A stretch of 64,000 bases of DNA from Periplaneta americana (taxonomy: Eukaryota > Arthropoda > Insecta > Blattodea > Blattidae), in the NCBI RefSeq assembly GCF_040183065.1, contig NC_091120.1, positions 75,841,208 to 75,905,207 of the forward strand. The letters run 5' to 3'. Every line of letters starts with the position of its first letter. The stretch's first letter is position 1. This document shows, piece by piece, positions 1 to 11,304 of this stretch. The notes below the pieces were generated by a model. It was not told the DNA's origin. It was given only the letters and a program-made list of their open reading frames with translations, and ran no database searches. Both the position numbers and the translations under genes were made by a program.

Positions 1-95
1 CTTGCACAGGATAGGGACCAATGGTGGGCTTATGTAAAGGCGGCAATGAACCTGCGGGTTTCTTAAAAGCCATTTGTAAGTAAATAAGTAAGTAG
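1..95 (+). mobile_element. 3' end of a GTAA-tailed LINE (fragment 1)
   Basis: The first 65 bases encode the C-terminal tail of a reverse-transcriptase polyprotein (QDRDQWWAYVKAAMNL-like), followed by a short 3' UTR and a degenerate GTAA repeat tail. The same ending occurs at 2971, 4323, 18055 and 32208, so this is one family. The element starts to the left of the window. Short tandem-repeat tails of this kind are known in several LINE clades. It is non-functional on its own. Confidence 0.75.
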
Positions 96-99
96 ATAG

Positions 100-945
100 A
101 TTTGAGAGTAGAGAAGAAAATAAATAAATAATGCAAATTATAAAGGAAGGAATATGCAATATTTAATAGCTAAGCGAGAAATGGAAGGCAGACAGTCCAG
201 GTATGAGAGAGAATAGAAGAGGATAGAGAAGGAAGATTAGATAGCAATTCAGTTAAAACAGAATATTAGAAAGTAATCAAGAAATACTCGGCAAATGAAT
301 ATATCAATTGAAAAGGGCTATATGTATTAAAGGGATGGTGGATCGAAAAACAGAAATGTGAAGGCCCACCATAACTGTGAATTGTAAAGTTGACTGACAA
401 ATAAATATCAAATATCAAAATATCAGGAGCTGAAGCGGCTTGTTTGTGCTTGTTTTAAATAGAGTTGAAGTAACGACCTTCCAAGCTTCTTTATTTTACC
501 CTTATCGTCCAAAATTAAAACTGAAAAAAAAATTGTTTGTAATAGATATTTAATACTATTCATTTCTCTGGAAACGAATACTGGTCACACTCACTGGTTA
601 TATAAAGATTAAAACACGGAGAAAAATTAAATGGACATTTAAAGGATTGTAAGAAAACCTTACTAATTACAACAATCAATACCACACACTTAACACGTGC
701 TAAAAGCGTGATCTCAGTGAACGATTTTAGCTAACTTCCGGTTTGCATCACTAGTCTTTCGCGTGTCGGCTGCTCACGATCACGTGACTACAGCTGTGCT
801 GGTCCAAACACCAGCGCAACCACACGTTTGCCATGCAACATTTCCCCTTGCCTCTCACCCTGCACACAAGTCCAGAGGACTTCAGATTCAGAGGAAAAAT
901 TGAACCTCGAAAGCTTACATGCATGTAGGTATTCGATCTCTGTGG
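100..945. other. AT-rich spacer, nothing recognised
   Basis: No reading frame, RNA or paired inverted repeat could be supported here. The last 200 bases are richer in G+C, but the short open frame over 828-1184 runs through a SINE and is not a gene. Confidence 0.5.
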
Positions 946-1212
946 TTCATAGGTTTGTCCATACCTGTGGAGTAACGGTTAGCGCGTCTGGTCGCGAAAA
1001 GAGGTGGCCCGGGTTCGAATCCCGGTGGGGACAAGTTAGCTGGTTGAGATTTTTTCCGGGTTTTCCCTCAACCCAATATGAGGAAATGCTGGGTAACTTT
1101 CGGTGCTTGACCCCAGAATCATTTCACCGGTATTATCACCTTCATCTCATTCAGACGCTAAATAACCTAAGCGTCGTAAAATAACTTACTAACTTTAAAC
1201 CTTCATAGGTTT
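946..1212 (+). mobile_element. tRNA-derived SINE, copy 1, with 11-bp TSD
   Basis: The element lies between two identical 11-bp copies of TTCATAGGTTT (946-956 and 1202-1212). Its head has an A-box-like stretch (GTGGAGTAACGGTTAGCG) and a B box GGTTCGAATCC at 1012-1022, the internal pol III promoter of a tRNA gene. The body shares the TTTTCCCTCAACCCAATATG block and the GTCGTAAAATAAC end with the copies at 32885 and 49353. It is mobilised in trans by a LINE. It is not a working tRNA, because no full cloverleaf can be drawn. Confidence 0.88.
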
Positions 1213-1214
1213 TC

Positions 1215-2080
1215 ATACGATAAAAATACATCAGAGCTGCGAGTAAACTTACTGAAGACGAGCAAGAAACAAAGAATGATAGTGTAAATTATAAACAAAT
1301 TTATTTAAACAATTAAATTGTTTTTCCTGCGGGTTCTCTGAACCATTGAACGCATAGGACGCACCGCCACTGAGTCACTATGAAGAGCAAAAAGAAAACC
1401 TTGCCAACTATTCACCGTGGTTCACTGTGACAGATCAATTATTTCATTTGTTCTTTAGAATTTTTTTCGAACCTGCGGCCCATTCGATTTATAAAATAAA
1501 TTTTAACACTTGAGTGAACTAAAAATCCCAGTTCGGTAAAACTGTCGTAAGTGGAAATCACGCATTAATCTGTCAAGTAAAGAGGATATTTTAATGCCCT
1601 AACGAATTATTTCCGGGTTTTTGAGTCACACTAGTAGTAGTATTAAATCTGCTGGTACAATGGAAGAGTTCGCCGTCAAAGTAAGAGTGGGTTCGATTTG
1701 TGGTCTCGGTCGATTCTCTTCTGAGTTGGAATACGGAGCAGGAATTGGCTTCGTCAGCAGAAGGGGAAAAAGTTTCCTAATAATTAAAGCGACAACCGCA
1801 CTTTACAGAGTTTAGACTTCTATTCTCAAACATTTCATTTCGCAATAATATCTTCCAGTTTCACAAAGACAGTAAAACTACTAGTAGTTCTACGTCTTCG
1901 TGCTACCACCAGAACCGTAACTAGTGCCATGTCATAGTAAAGTATCTAAAGTAATTATTCCTACAGTACTTATAATTGTCGTAAAACCGTTATTACTACG
2001 TAATATAAGGCACTATTGCTTAAAAATTGCTACAAAAACCCGACTGTTAAACAGCCAAAATCATCCCTGTTAATCTAATG
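1215..2080. other. AT-rich spacer, nothing recognised
   Basis: A 64-codon open frame at 1621-1815 has no recognisable motif and no convincing coding bias. No repeats with paired ends were found. Confidence 0.4.
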
Positions 2081-2320
2081 CAGTGGTCGGCAAAGTTGTC
2101 ATATAAAATGCAGCCCGCTATACACAGCAAACGGAAAGGAGGAGAGGAGGATACCAAACTGCTTTACGTAGAATGAACAAGTGATGGCTAAGGAGAGGGA
2201 GATCATGCTTATCCCTCCGCCCTGCTTATGTATTAAGGGGTTGACTCGTGAATCAAGAAATGCCGATCATTGGCCTAGTGGTTAAGAGGCGGGTTCATAT
2301 GCACTCTATATGCATATAAA
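2081..2320 (+). repeat. Repeat remnant: hAT-like end and tRNA-like head
   Basis: CAGTGGTCGGCAAA at 2081-2095 resembles the terminal sequence of hAT-type elements, and TGGCCTAGTGGTTAAGAGG at 2273-2291 resembles a tRNA A box followed by GGGTTC. No matching right end or target-site duplication was found, so this is a decayed mosaic. Confidence 0.3.
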
Positions 2321-2514
2321 ATATTAAATTTTTGCTTTAGTACCCAAACGTTTTTACGGTTTATGTTCTGATCTGAGGAGCCACTGTTGCATTGAAAAGC
2401 TCGTTTACAGATTAAAAAAAGTTATTTGACTTTTTTAGACAAAAATGTGTTATAAAATGTAATTTAACTATTATTTCGATGAAACACGCATATTTCGCAC
2501 GTTGTACTCAATTA

Positions 2515-2998
2515 TTTAGAATTTATAAAACAGTTATATTACCGGTTGTTCTTTATGGTTGTGAAACTTGGACTCTCACTTCGAGAGAGGAACATAGGTT
2601 AAGGGTGTTTGAGAATAATTGCTTAGGGGACTAAGAGGGATGAAGTTACAGGGGAATGGAGGAAGTTACACAACATAGAGCTGCAAGCATTGTATTCTTT
2701 ACCTGATATAATTAGGAACATTAAATCCAGACGTTTGAGATGGGCAGGACATGTAGCACATATGAGCGAATCAAGAAATGCATATAAAGTGTTAGTTGGG
2801 AGGCCGGAGGGAAAAAGACCTTTGGGGAGGCCGAGATGTAGATGGGAAGATAATATTAAAATGGATTTGAGGGAGGTGGGATATGATGGTAGAGACTGGA
2901 TTAATCTTGCTCAGGATAGGGACCAATGGCGGGCTTATGTGAAGGCGGCAATGAACCTCCGGGTTCCTTAAATTCTAGTAAGTAAGTAATTAAGTAAG
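2515..2998 (+). mobile_element. GTAA-tailed LINE, 5'-truncated copy 2
   Basis: The stretch encodes the C-terminal part of a LINE reverse transcriptase: the VLYGCETW-type block near 2545, then RRLRWAGHVA and the GRPEGKRPLGRPR block, ending MNLRVP at 2971. An open frame covers only 2690-2971; upstream the frame is broken near 2615 where part of the VLRK block is missing. A degenerate GTAA tail follows. This is a pseudogene fragment, not a host gene. Confidence 0.85.
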
Positions 2999-3144
2999 TA
3001 CTCAATTATTTTGCATTTCATTTAGGATTTGAAAAATACATTAATACATTTTCATACATAAAATTACTTATTTTGACAGCGTGAGGGTACATTTTTCATT
3101 TATCGTGATTGAGAAATTATATCATCTCTACATATGAACAACTA

Positions 3145-3367
3145 TATACTCAGCGCATTTCGAACCGGAGGATCAAGGTCAAGCAATGGACTGCATTTGC
3201 TACGTGTGCTTACCTCCAATCCTGGACCATTCTCCTCAACTAAAGTCAACTGGGACAGCCGGGATTACCAGTGCTTCAGTTCACAGTTCAGTTCAGTTCA
3301 GTGACTCGTGCGTGGTTTGTACGTTTGTACGTGACCTTTATCCGCCAGTTCGAAATGCGCTCAGTAT
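3145..3367. mobile_element. MITE with about 22-bp TIRs, TA-flanked
   Basis: TACTCAGCGCATTTCGAAC at the left is mirrored by GTTCGAAATGCGCTCAGTA at the right with one mismatch, and both ends abut TA. At 223 bp with no coding capacity this fits a Tc1/mariner-type non-autonomous element. An internal GTTCA-type short repeat lies near 3280-3300. Confidence 0.7.
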
Positions 3368-3462
3368 AAGTAGAGGTTATGAATGCCTGATATCCATGCG
3401 TTCTTTAACTCTTCATTATTAATGTATTGTTATTATAAATGCTATTAATATTATTGTATTAT

Positions 3463-4352
3463 AATGTAGGAAAAAGAGAGGGTTTGGAATTGATCGGGTT
3501 ACATTATCTGCTTGATTATGCGAATGACGTGATATGTTAAGAGAAAATCCACAAACTAATAGGAAAAACATGGAAATTTTACTTGAAGCAAGTAATGAGG
3601 TATGTTTGGAAGTAAATCCCGAAAAAACGAAGTGTATGATTATGTCTCGTGACCAGAACATAGTACGAATACGAAATGGAAATATAAAAATTGGAAATTT
3701 ATGCTTTGAAACGGTGGAACAATTCAAATACCTTGGAGCAACAGTAACAAATATAAATGATACTCGAGAGGAAATTAAACGCAGAATAAAAATGAGAAAT
3801 GTCTGTTATTATTCGGTTGAGAAGATTTTCTCATCCAGTTTTCTCTCAAAAAAGATGAGTTATAATTTATGAAACAATTATACATGTATTACCGGTTGTT
3901 CTGCATGGTTGTGAAACTTGGGTTCTCACTTTGAGCAGAGGTTAAGATTGTTCAAGGATAAGATAGTTAGAAAAATAATTGGAGTAAGAGGAATGAGGAG
4001 AATGGAAAAAGTTACACAACGCACAACTGCACGCATTGTATTCTTCACTTAACGTAATTAGTAACATTAAATCCAGACGTTTGAGTTGGGCAGGGCATGT
4101 AGCAGATATGGATGAAAGACGAATTCATAAATGCCTAGAGTGTTAGTTGGAAAACCTGGGGGAAAATGTTCTTTGGGGAGGCCGAGACGTAGATGAAAGG
4201 ATAATATTGAAATGGATTTGTGATGGGTGAGATATGATGCTAGAGACTGGATTAATCTAGCTCAGAATAGCGTCCAGTGGCAGGCGTATGTGAGGGCGGA
4301 AATGAACTTCCGAGTTCCTTGAAAGCCATTTGTAAGTACATAGAGTAAGTAA
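3463..4352 (+). mobile_element. GTAA-tailed LINE, 5'-truncated copy 3
   Basis: The copy starts just upstream of the catalytic YADD region (near 3511-3531, mutated to Y-A-N-D) and continues through the LEVNPEKTK and FKYLGATVTN blocks to the tail. The open part is 3534-3872; beyond that stops and indels break the frame, although the RRLRWAGH and GRPR blocks remain recognisable to 4323. It ends with a short GTAA-type tail. It is more diverged than the fragment at 31793. Confidence 0.85.
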
Positions 4353-4354
4353 TT

Positions 4355-4990
4355 ATTGTAGTGTGGCGTATCAAGTTAAAAAAATTCTGGCTCTACGAAA
4401 TAAGAAGCGTTTTAGGTAGGATATGGTATCAATAAAGCATCTATAAATTTTAACGCTTTTTTAATGGACCGAATACATTATCCTTGTTCAGAATGATTTA
4501 ATTTCTTAGTCTATTGTAAGTAGCTTTATCTTTTACTCGGGATGAATAATTTCGTAACTTAAATGTATCCTGACAAAATCTTCGAAAACATTTCTTCTTT
4601 CCAGTGATGGAAAATATCAAAAGAATTTTTACGTAATTTAATGTTCATCTTGTAAATATGAGACTGCATCGCTGTTTCATGTGTAACACTAGGGCAACGT
4701 CAGCGAGAAATAACCGAAGTTGGCTTATTTACATAATAAAAATTTCACGAGAGACAGAGTAAATTTACATTACATAACTGAGGGTAGCACGACACCCCAG
4801 GCGCACATCCTGTGGAGAAATCAGTCTTTCTGGAATGTGGAATTATCAGAGAAGCACACAAGCAAGCCCTGGCAAGTACGTACCGGTATATGCGAGATAG
4901 TAATGGGGATACAACTGCAGGAAAACAACTCAGATTTTAACAATAATCATAACTTACTTCCAAAGAAAATTATGAATATTTCATTTTGTG
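4355..4990. other. AT-rich spacer
   Basis: A 95-codon open frame at 4720-5007 overlaps the left end of the next MITE and shows no motif. Nothing else is supported. Confidence 0.4.
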
Positions 4991-5565
4991 TACAGCGTGA
5001 ACCGTAAGAAATTTAATTAATTTCAGGAGGTTAATATTCGAGATATTTCGAACAAAAAAGTTTAATACAGTTTTGCTCATATTTGCTTCCTTTTCAAGAG
5101 GAAGAAATTATTGATATGAAATATTACATACCGTGTTTTTGGAAAGACATTGATTTAATTTCCAATATGCTCAGTCAGTTTAAGAGGGCAGTGTATTATG
5201 ATAATAAGTTACTGCCTTAAATATGTAGAAATTTATTCGAACAAATGTAAGTTTTCGATCTGCAAAGGAGTTTTACGAAGTTACGTATTTGTTCGGATCA
5301 AATTTCTGCATATTTAAAGGATAGAACTAAGGTTCTTCCACACATTTTGTCATCATAATACACTGCTCTTTTAAATTGACTGAGCATATTGGGAATTAAA
5401 TCAATGGCTTTCGCTAAACATCCTATGAAGTGTTTAATATAAAACAGCTTTATCTCGAAAAGGAAGCAAAAACGATCAAAATTATTGTCTTTAACGTTTT
5501 TGTTTGAAATATTTAAAAAAATATATCTCCTGAGATTAATGACATTACTTGTGGTTCACGTTGTA
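4991..5565. mobile_element. Palindromic MITE (GTGAACC family), full copy
   Basis: TACAGCGTGAACC at the left end is mirrored at the right (GGTTCACGTTGTA). Inner blocks also mirror each other, for example AAATCAATGGCTTT against the GACATTGATTTAATTT block, so the element can fold over most of its length. A second copy is at 29262-29797, and pieces occur near 54437, 55253 and 56508. No coding capacity. Confidence 0.75.
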
Positions 5566-5569
5566 TATT

Positions 5570-6100
5570 TTAATTTTGCTCCTACTCTTTCTCATTAGTT
5601 TTCTTTCCATTTTTTCTTTCCATTTTCCTTTCTAATCACCATAAGTATTATACAGGGCTTTCATTTCTAAACTTCTCAGTATATAATTATTCATTTAAAT
5701 TAAATTTCATAAAAAAAAAACAAAAAAATACGTGAATTTTGATATTAGGGGGAAATTTACACCCGGTGTTAACTTCTATATTTCAGATATCACTCCCTGA
5801 CTCATCTACTCCCCCTTTGAAATTTCAAATGGCACCCCTACATTATTTTTGAATCGATGATTGCAGAAAGAACTTAAGTCCAGAAAACTAACTTTTGAGG
5901 AAACTGGAAAAAGTGTTTAGCTTTTGTGGGTCACATTAAGTTATTACTTATTTCTTTAGAAGTACACATATATGGTTACTAATTAAACTTAAATAAAACC
6001 AATTTCAGCTACAGTTTGTGCGTTATTAATTTTTAAAACTGTTGGGTTTAAGTCCTTTCTGCAATTAACAGACATTAACAGTTTTGACTGGTTATTTAGT
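5570..6100. other. AT-rich spacer
   Basis: Poly(A) and poly(T) runs only; no supported feature. Confidence 0.4.
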
Positions 6101-6103
6101 TAA

Positions 6104-6400
6104 TTATTTTAGTAAATATGCTCCGCAGAAGGTGCACCTTTTTCTATTTAAAGCTTCTTTTGCCATTGCTATACTCCTTTTGACTTCTTGGCAGCAGCTC
6201 ATATTACTGCTTATAATACACTCCAAGTATTTGAAGCTGTCCACTTGCTCTGCTGCCTCATTTAGAATTCGCAAGTTTACTTTCTTTATTTTTCTTGCGA
6301 CAACCATTTTTTCGTCTTGTTGGCAATTATCTTTATTCCATACTGCTCAAATTTATCATTCAGCTCCAGTAGCATATCCCTTAGTATCACCTTCTCTTCT
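6104..6400 (-). pseudogene. LINE reverse-transcriptase fragment
   Basis: On the minus strand the frame reads through a block typical of the region after the catalytic YADD in RTE- or CR1-like polymerases: FEQYGIKI, then KKMVVARKIKKVNLRILNEA, then VDSFKYLECIISS and MAKEALNRKR. The open part is 6104-6307, and the upstream half continues in the same frame to about 6400. No catalytic residues are included. It is a short dead fragment. Confidence 0.75.
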
Positions 6401-6760
6401 GCTAATATTGTGTGTGTGTGCGTGCGTGTTTTTTTAACAGTATATATTTCCACATGCCCCATTACATAGGTAATATTACATGTTTTGACATTTCTAGATA
6501 ATTACATTTTTAAGATTGCAAATTTGCCAGTTGCGTAATCAATAAATATCTGTGTGATAATATTTACGATGAGAATAAATTATAGTTAAGTACCATTCCA
6601 AATTCTGAATTCTTGCACCTTCCTACTTAAAAAGTTTCAAATTACATTAGCATTATTAATTCAAGATTATAAGACCCTGTGTTTCCCTAGTTACAATTTT
6701 AAATTACCTCAGCAGCAATAATTTAAGTATAATATAACTCCTACATTTTCCTAGTTACAG

Positions 6761-7503
6761 ATTTCAATTCAATAAGCAATAAACACACAAAAGGATAAAG
6801 ATAATATACCAGAAGTTACACAGTTAGATCAAAAGACATTAAGGACATGGACATAGTTCCACAATATCAGTTTTACAAATTACACATTACACATACAATT
6901 AGAATATAATCATCTTAAAATATATTTACAAATTACCAAACCCCACATAAGAATAGAAACACACTAAATTATGATTAAAAATATTAAGACTTCACTTTTA
7001 CTATCCTAGATTTCAATTCAATAAGCAATAAATCCACAAAAGGATAAAGATAATATACCAGTAAGTTACAAAGATAGATCAAAAGACATTAAAGACATGG
7101 ACATAGTTCCACAGTATCAGTTTTACAAATTACACATACAATTAGAATATAATCATCTTAAAATATATTTACAAATTACCAAAACCCACATAAGAATAGA
7201 AACACACTAAATTATATTTAAAAATTATCAAGACTTCAGTGTCACTATCCTAGATTTCAATTCAATAAGCAATAAACACACAAAACGATAAATATAATAT
7301 ACCAGTAAGTTACACAGTTAGATCAAAAGACATTAAGGACATGGACATAGTTCCACAGTATCAGTTTTACAAATTACACATTACACATACAATTAGAATA
7401 TAATCATCTTAAAATATATTTACAAATTACCAAACCCCACATAAGAATAGAAACACACTAAATTATGATTAAATATTATCAAGACTTCACTTTCATTATC
7501 CTA
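6761..7503. repeat. Three-copy tandem repeat, about 245 bp per unit
   Basis: Units begin with ATTTCAATTCAATAAGCAAT at about 6761, 7010 and 7254 (spacing 249 and 244). They share the blocks GATCAAAAGACATTAA, GGACATGGACATAGTTCCAC and ACTTCACTTT. The array directly follows, in minus-strand sense, the C terminus of the LINE at 7510-7880, so it is probably that element's 3' UTR. No open frame. Confidence 0.85.
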
Positions 7504-7509
7504 TTTACA

Positions 7510-7880
7510 AGTTTTGCAATTTTACTGTCAAGTTTGATGTTTCACAGAATTGTGAAGTCTATACCCCGGACGAAGGTCGAAAATATTTGGAGGTAGTTGG
7601 AGGCCACTTGCCTCCTGCTTCTTGGATTTTTCTTATCATATCGTTCCTTTGTCTGGTCACTATGCTACAATCAAATATTACGTGATTGACTGTTTGTTCC
7701 TGCTGTCTGCATGGGCATATGGGAGACTCTATTATTCTAAATCTGTGGAGATATGTCCTCAGCTTTCCGTGTCCTGTTGTCATTGCAGTGAATTCCGGGG
7801 AAATGGATACCTTTCGGCTCAACCTCCTCTTGACTGAGGGGGGAAAAAAGGCTTTGCTTATCCTTCCTTTCGTCGAATTG
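7510..7880 (-). pseudogene. C-terminal fragment of a LINE ORF2 (R1/Jockey-like)
   Basis: The minus strand encodes [12 protein letters not shown], then FTAMTTGHGKLRTYLHRF, then CPCRQQEQTVNHVIFDC and WPPTTSKYF. The TGHG..YL.RF and CxC...E...H...C blocks are typical of the region after the RNase H domain in LINE ORF2 proteins. The open frame continues artificially into the CA/GT microsatellite to its right. The polymerase and endonuclease are absent. Confidence 0.75.
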
Positions 7881-7887
7881 GACCATT

Positions 7888-8046
7888 GTGTGTGTGTGTG
7901 TGTTTGTGTGTTTGTGTGTTTGTGTGTTTGTGTGTGTGTGTGTGTGTGCGCGTGCGCGTGCGTGTGCGTGTGCGTGTGCGTGTGCGTGCGCGTGCGCGTG
8001 CGTGCGTGCGCGCGTGCGCGTGTGCGTGCGCTCGCGTCTGTGTGTG
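7888..8046. repeat. GT/GC alternating purine-pyrimidine microsatellite
   Basis: About 160 bases of almost strictly alternating purine and pyrimidine, first GT repeats and then GTGCGTGC. Such tracts can adopt Z-DNA. The reading frames through it, made of Cys/Val or His/Thr, are artefacts. Confidence 0.9.
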
Positions 8047-8049
8047 AAA

Positions 8050-8450
8050 ACAATTATTATATTTGCTAAATAAAACTAAAACTGAAATCTGGCACCTGGC
8101 TCCTTAACCGTAACAATTAAGACTGAAAATTCAGACGGTTTAAATTTCAATCAATCAAAATCGGCCAACAGACCACCAATCTTCAAGGAAAAGCTACCTG
8201 ATAATTCAAACAACACAATCTATTTTAACTATTGAAAAGTCATATCAAATTGAAATATAATATTATACAAATTATATGTTTAAGTTAAAAAAATATGTGA
8301 AATCTCCCGGGGGGGGGGCCCAACAGGTTAGAATCTATGGAAGTGGTAATACCATCCTGGGAATAATATACTGTTATTATTTATTTATAATCAAATGCTT
8401 AATATATAGGAACATTTTAATTTAGTATCATCAATATTACATTGTACATA
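8050..8450. other. Spacer with G9 run
   Basis: AT-rich, with a run of G near 8310. No gene or paired repeat seen. Confidence 0.4.
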
Positions 8451-8572
8451 ATATGTATGTAATGTATGTATGTATGTATGTATGTATGTATGTATGTATG
8501 TATGTATGTATGTATGTATGTATGTATGTATGTATGTATGTATGTATGTGCGTGCGTGTGTGTGTGTGTGTG
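8451..8572. repeat. ATGT tetranucleotide microsatellite
   Basis: About 25 tandem TATG units grading into GTGCGT and GT repeats. Confidence 0.95.
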
Positions 8573-8599
8573 GTTCTATTGAATTCAACACAGATTGAA

Positions 8600-9280
8600 G
8601 CGAGATAGGAAAATAGTTTGTTTGTTTTTGAAAAGTCTGACTCAACTACTAGTAATATTTTTATTTGATATTTTTATTATTCTCCGTGGAGGTAAATATG
8701 GAAGAACACAGATGACGTTAATGCCGCGTTCTGCTGTCACAACTCTAGATATTGCATCAGAAATCAGTTTCGCTGCCAGCTACCATCATTCGCTTCGTGT
8801 ATGTTTTCGAATCAGAAAAATATCAACTTCTTCCGACGATTTTGTTGTATAATTACTACTGAAACTTCCAATGACATGTAAACCCTGCGAGTGACCCAGA
8901 TCCCATAGTTCACACCATCTGACTGCCGCGCCGATTAGGTAGGCCTAGTCTAATTATACCACACGCTTACAATGATCTGTGCGCGGGTGGGTGTGAACTA
9001 TCATCCTCCCTTACTCGGTGCATGCGTTCATAGCGTGCCTTCCAACACACACAGCTGCAGGATATTCCAAGCATGCAGTTCTTTGTAGTAAATTCAGTGC
9101 CCCGGTCTTTGACTTCTATGTTCAAGTAGAGTTTCGAGAGAAAATTAAGAAATATTTTTGAATAAGAGGAAGGCGGGCGGTGAAGCTAGTTTTAAGGACT
9201 TGAGGATAAATTTTCATTTCGTTCTACATTAATTTATACTTTTCCCATACCACTACGAGTACATACGTCCTGTAGATGCA
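8600..9280. other. Spacer, nothing recognised
   Basis: Mixed composition. The 85-codon frame at 8595-8852 carries no recognisable motif. Confidence 0.4.
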
Positions 9281-9283
9281 AAA

Positions 9284-9565
9284 GTCCGCCTCTATGGCTC
9301 AGTACTTAAAATTTGCATTTTCCAAACAAGAGGTCCGAGGTTCGATTCCCATCTCGGGCGAAAATTTATTTCCATTCTATAGGACTAAGAGTTTGTCTCT
9401 TTCCTTGCATTTGTCCTGTGACAACTCCGCAGAGGTCCTGCACCGTGATGACCACACAAAGTAGGAGGCTCGCACTGTAAGAGAGTCTTGTGTTTGTGGG
9501 AAATTATATGCTCCCCTTCACTGCATTGGAACTAAATGTCGTTAAAAGGTAAGAGGTTAAACGCA
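9284..9565 (+). mobile_element. Second-family tRNA-derived SINE
   Basis: An A-box-like TGGCTCAGTACTT near 9296 and a clear B box GGTTCGATTCC at 9339-9349 mark a pol III promoter. The body (TTGTCCTGTGACAACTCC, then TAAAAGGTAAGAGGTTAAA) is unrelated to the SINE at 946. No target-site duplication was resolved. Confidence 0.6.
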
Positions 9566-9669
9566 ACAAAAATGGAAAGAAAAAGAAATAAAGATGAAAG
9601 AGAATAATTGTGATATTAAAAAACAAGACTTACATACTTTTGTGTATGTATATATAATGTGTATATATA

Positions 9670-10567
9670 CTGGGCGGACCATTTAAGTTGATAATGAGAA
9701 ATGCCTAAAAAAGAAGTGCTTTAGTAAGAAAATGTTTTAAGTAAAACTTAACTGGCTTTAAAGGAGAAAGGAAATTACATTATTTATATTGTATTTTGAA
9801 AACGTGTTCGAGGTCATTTGAATTTTAATCTAATAATTAAAAGGGAAGCCCGTAGTTTTCATTTTTATTCTCATTTCTCATGCAAAAAATACGTTTTATA
9901 TAAAGGATTTTTCTAATTAGCGCGTAGTCTGTGAAGTAATTCTCGATAAAATGAAATTCATACTACATTTTATAAGCATTTCAACAGTATGAATTTCCTT
10001 AATCAATTTTTACTTATGATATTTTAACGGGAAACTTTGATCAATATACTAATGACTCCAAAAAAAAAAAACACATCAGGAACATATACTAAATGCTTAT
10101 ACCATTATTGAGAGGGAAGTAATTCTACGTACACATGAATCGTATCAAGAATTGGAAAATGCATTGAGGTGGAAGGGTATCACCTTTTTATTGAAATAAT
10201 CTAATTATTCAGTATTACCTCTTTTGTGTTTATAATAAAAAATTAAGATGCTGCTGAAATGTATGAATTTCTTTTATCAATTTTTACTTTACAAATATCT
10301 GTGAAACTACGCTCTAAATTGAAAAGTGATTTATACAAAAGTTATTTAATTTTGTAAGAAAAATGAGAGTAGAAAGGAAAAGTTATAGGCTTCTCTTACA
10401 TAAATATATTTACCTTCAAATGACCTTGAAAACAATGACCTCCAAATATAACATAAGTAACGTAATTTGCGTCTCTAAGTCAATTAATTTTAATTCAAAA
10501 CATTTATTTCTTAAACGATTCGTGTTTTAGATTTTTTGTATTGTCAACTTACATGGTCCATCCGGTG
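9670..10567. mobile_element. Foldback DNA element, about 900 bp
   Basis: The left end GGACCATTTAAGTTGATAA and the right end TTGTCAACTTACATGGTCC are inverted partners. The match continues inward for hundreds of bases, for example AGGTCATTTGAA at left against TTCAAATGACCT at right. The central 150 bases (about 10040-10190) are unpaired. No transposase frame survives. Confidence 0.75.
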
Positions 10568-10850
10568 TGTGTTCTGTAATGTAATGTGTGTTGTTTAGTG
10601 AACTATTTTTGAAGCTTGATAAAACTTCATAGAGTGAATAAAATATGTATTTAAACAACCTACCAGTTTATATATATTTTGTATTTGCTTTATTTACACA
10701 ACTGAAGTTCTTTTCTAAAATACCACAACTCCCCACTTCAAATGCACTTCTGTAGTCGCTTCTGGAAACTTACGACATCAACACAACTTCTAATATGTTC
10801 ATTTTAATTTCTTATTTTTCAGATTTTCAATATCTGTGATGTATGGTAGA

Positions 10851-11038
10851 ACACTTTCTGTTTCAAATGCTTTCGCAGACTTTGTAGAAGTTTTTCCAAA
10901 GACGCATTATCTCCCAGTGTGGTGAAATTCCATGGTTTTCGCTACACCCTCTGTTTTAAATGCTTTTCCAGACTTTGCAGAGGGGTTTTTCGGGCGCAAA
11001 ATCTTCCAATCTGGTGGTATTTCATAGTCTTCGCGTTC
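10851..11038. repeat. 93-bp tandem duplication
   Basis: Two adjacent units start with ACAC..TCTGTTT.AAATGCTTT at 10851 and 10944. They share GACTTTG.AGA and the TTCGC ends but have diverged by many substitutions. No coding sense. Confidence 0.7.
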
Positions 11039-11069
11039 ACCTGATTTGACAGCCCTAGATTTTTATTAC

Positions 11070-11300
11070 GGGTATTTGATGTAAGATACGCTCGGATGTG
11101 GGTTCGAATCTCGCTTGGGCTAATTAGTTTATTGGGATTTTCCAAAGATTTCTCCAACTGTGAAATGAATGTTAGATAATTAAATTTTAATCCATAGTTA
11201 ATCTAGGAGAAATACAAATTTGATGTCACGAATTCTACAAACACTAGATAACTTTGCAGTGCTTCACCGATTAAAAATTTGCAAACTACATGTATGTGTA
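11070..11300 (+). mobile_element. tRNA-derived SINE, diverged
   Basis: A B-box-like GGTTCGAATCT sits at 11101-11111, followed by GGGCTAATTAGTTTATTGGGATTTTCC, which parallels the post-B-box body of the main SINE. The A box is weak. No target-site duplication was found. Confidence 0.45.
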
Positions 11301-11304
11301 TAAT

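Noticed and set aside
1012..1030. tRNA gene
   Set aside because: A and B boxes are present but no cloverleaf can be drawn, and the element has a SINE body and duplicated flanks.
828..1184. 118-codon open frame
   Set aside because: It runs straight through a SINE with intact pol III boxes and duplicated flanks.
2690..2971. 93-codon frame that could look like a host protein
   Set aside because: The same C-terminal sequence recurs at four other places and ends in a GTAA tail, so it is LINE sequence.
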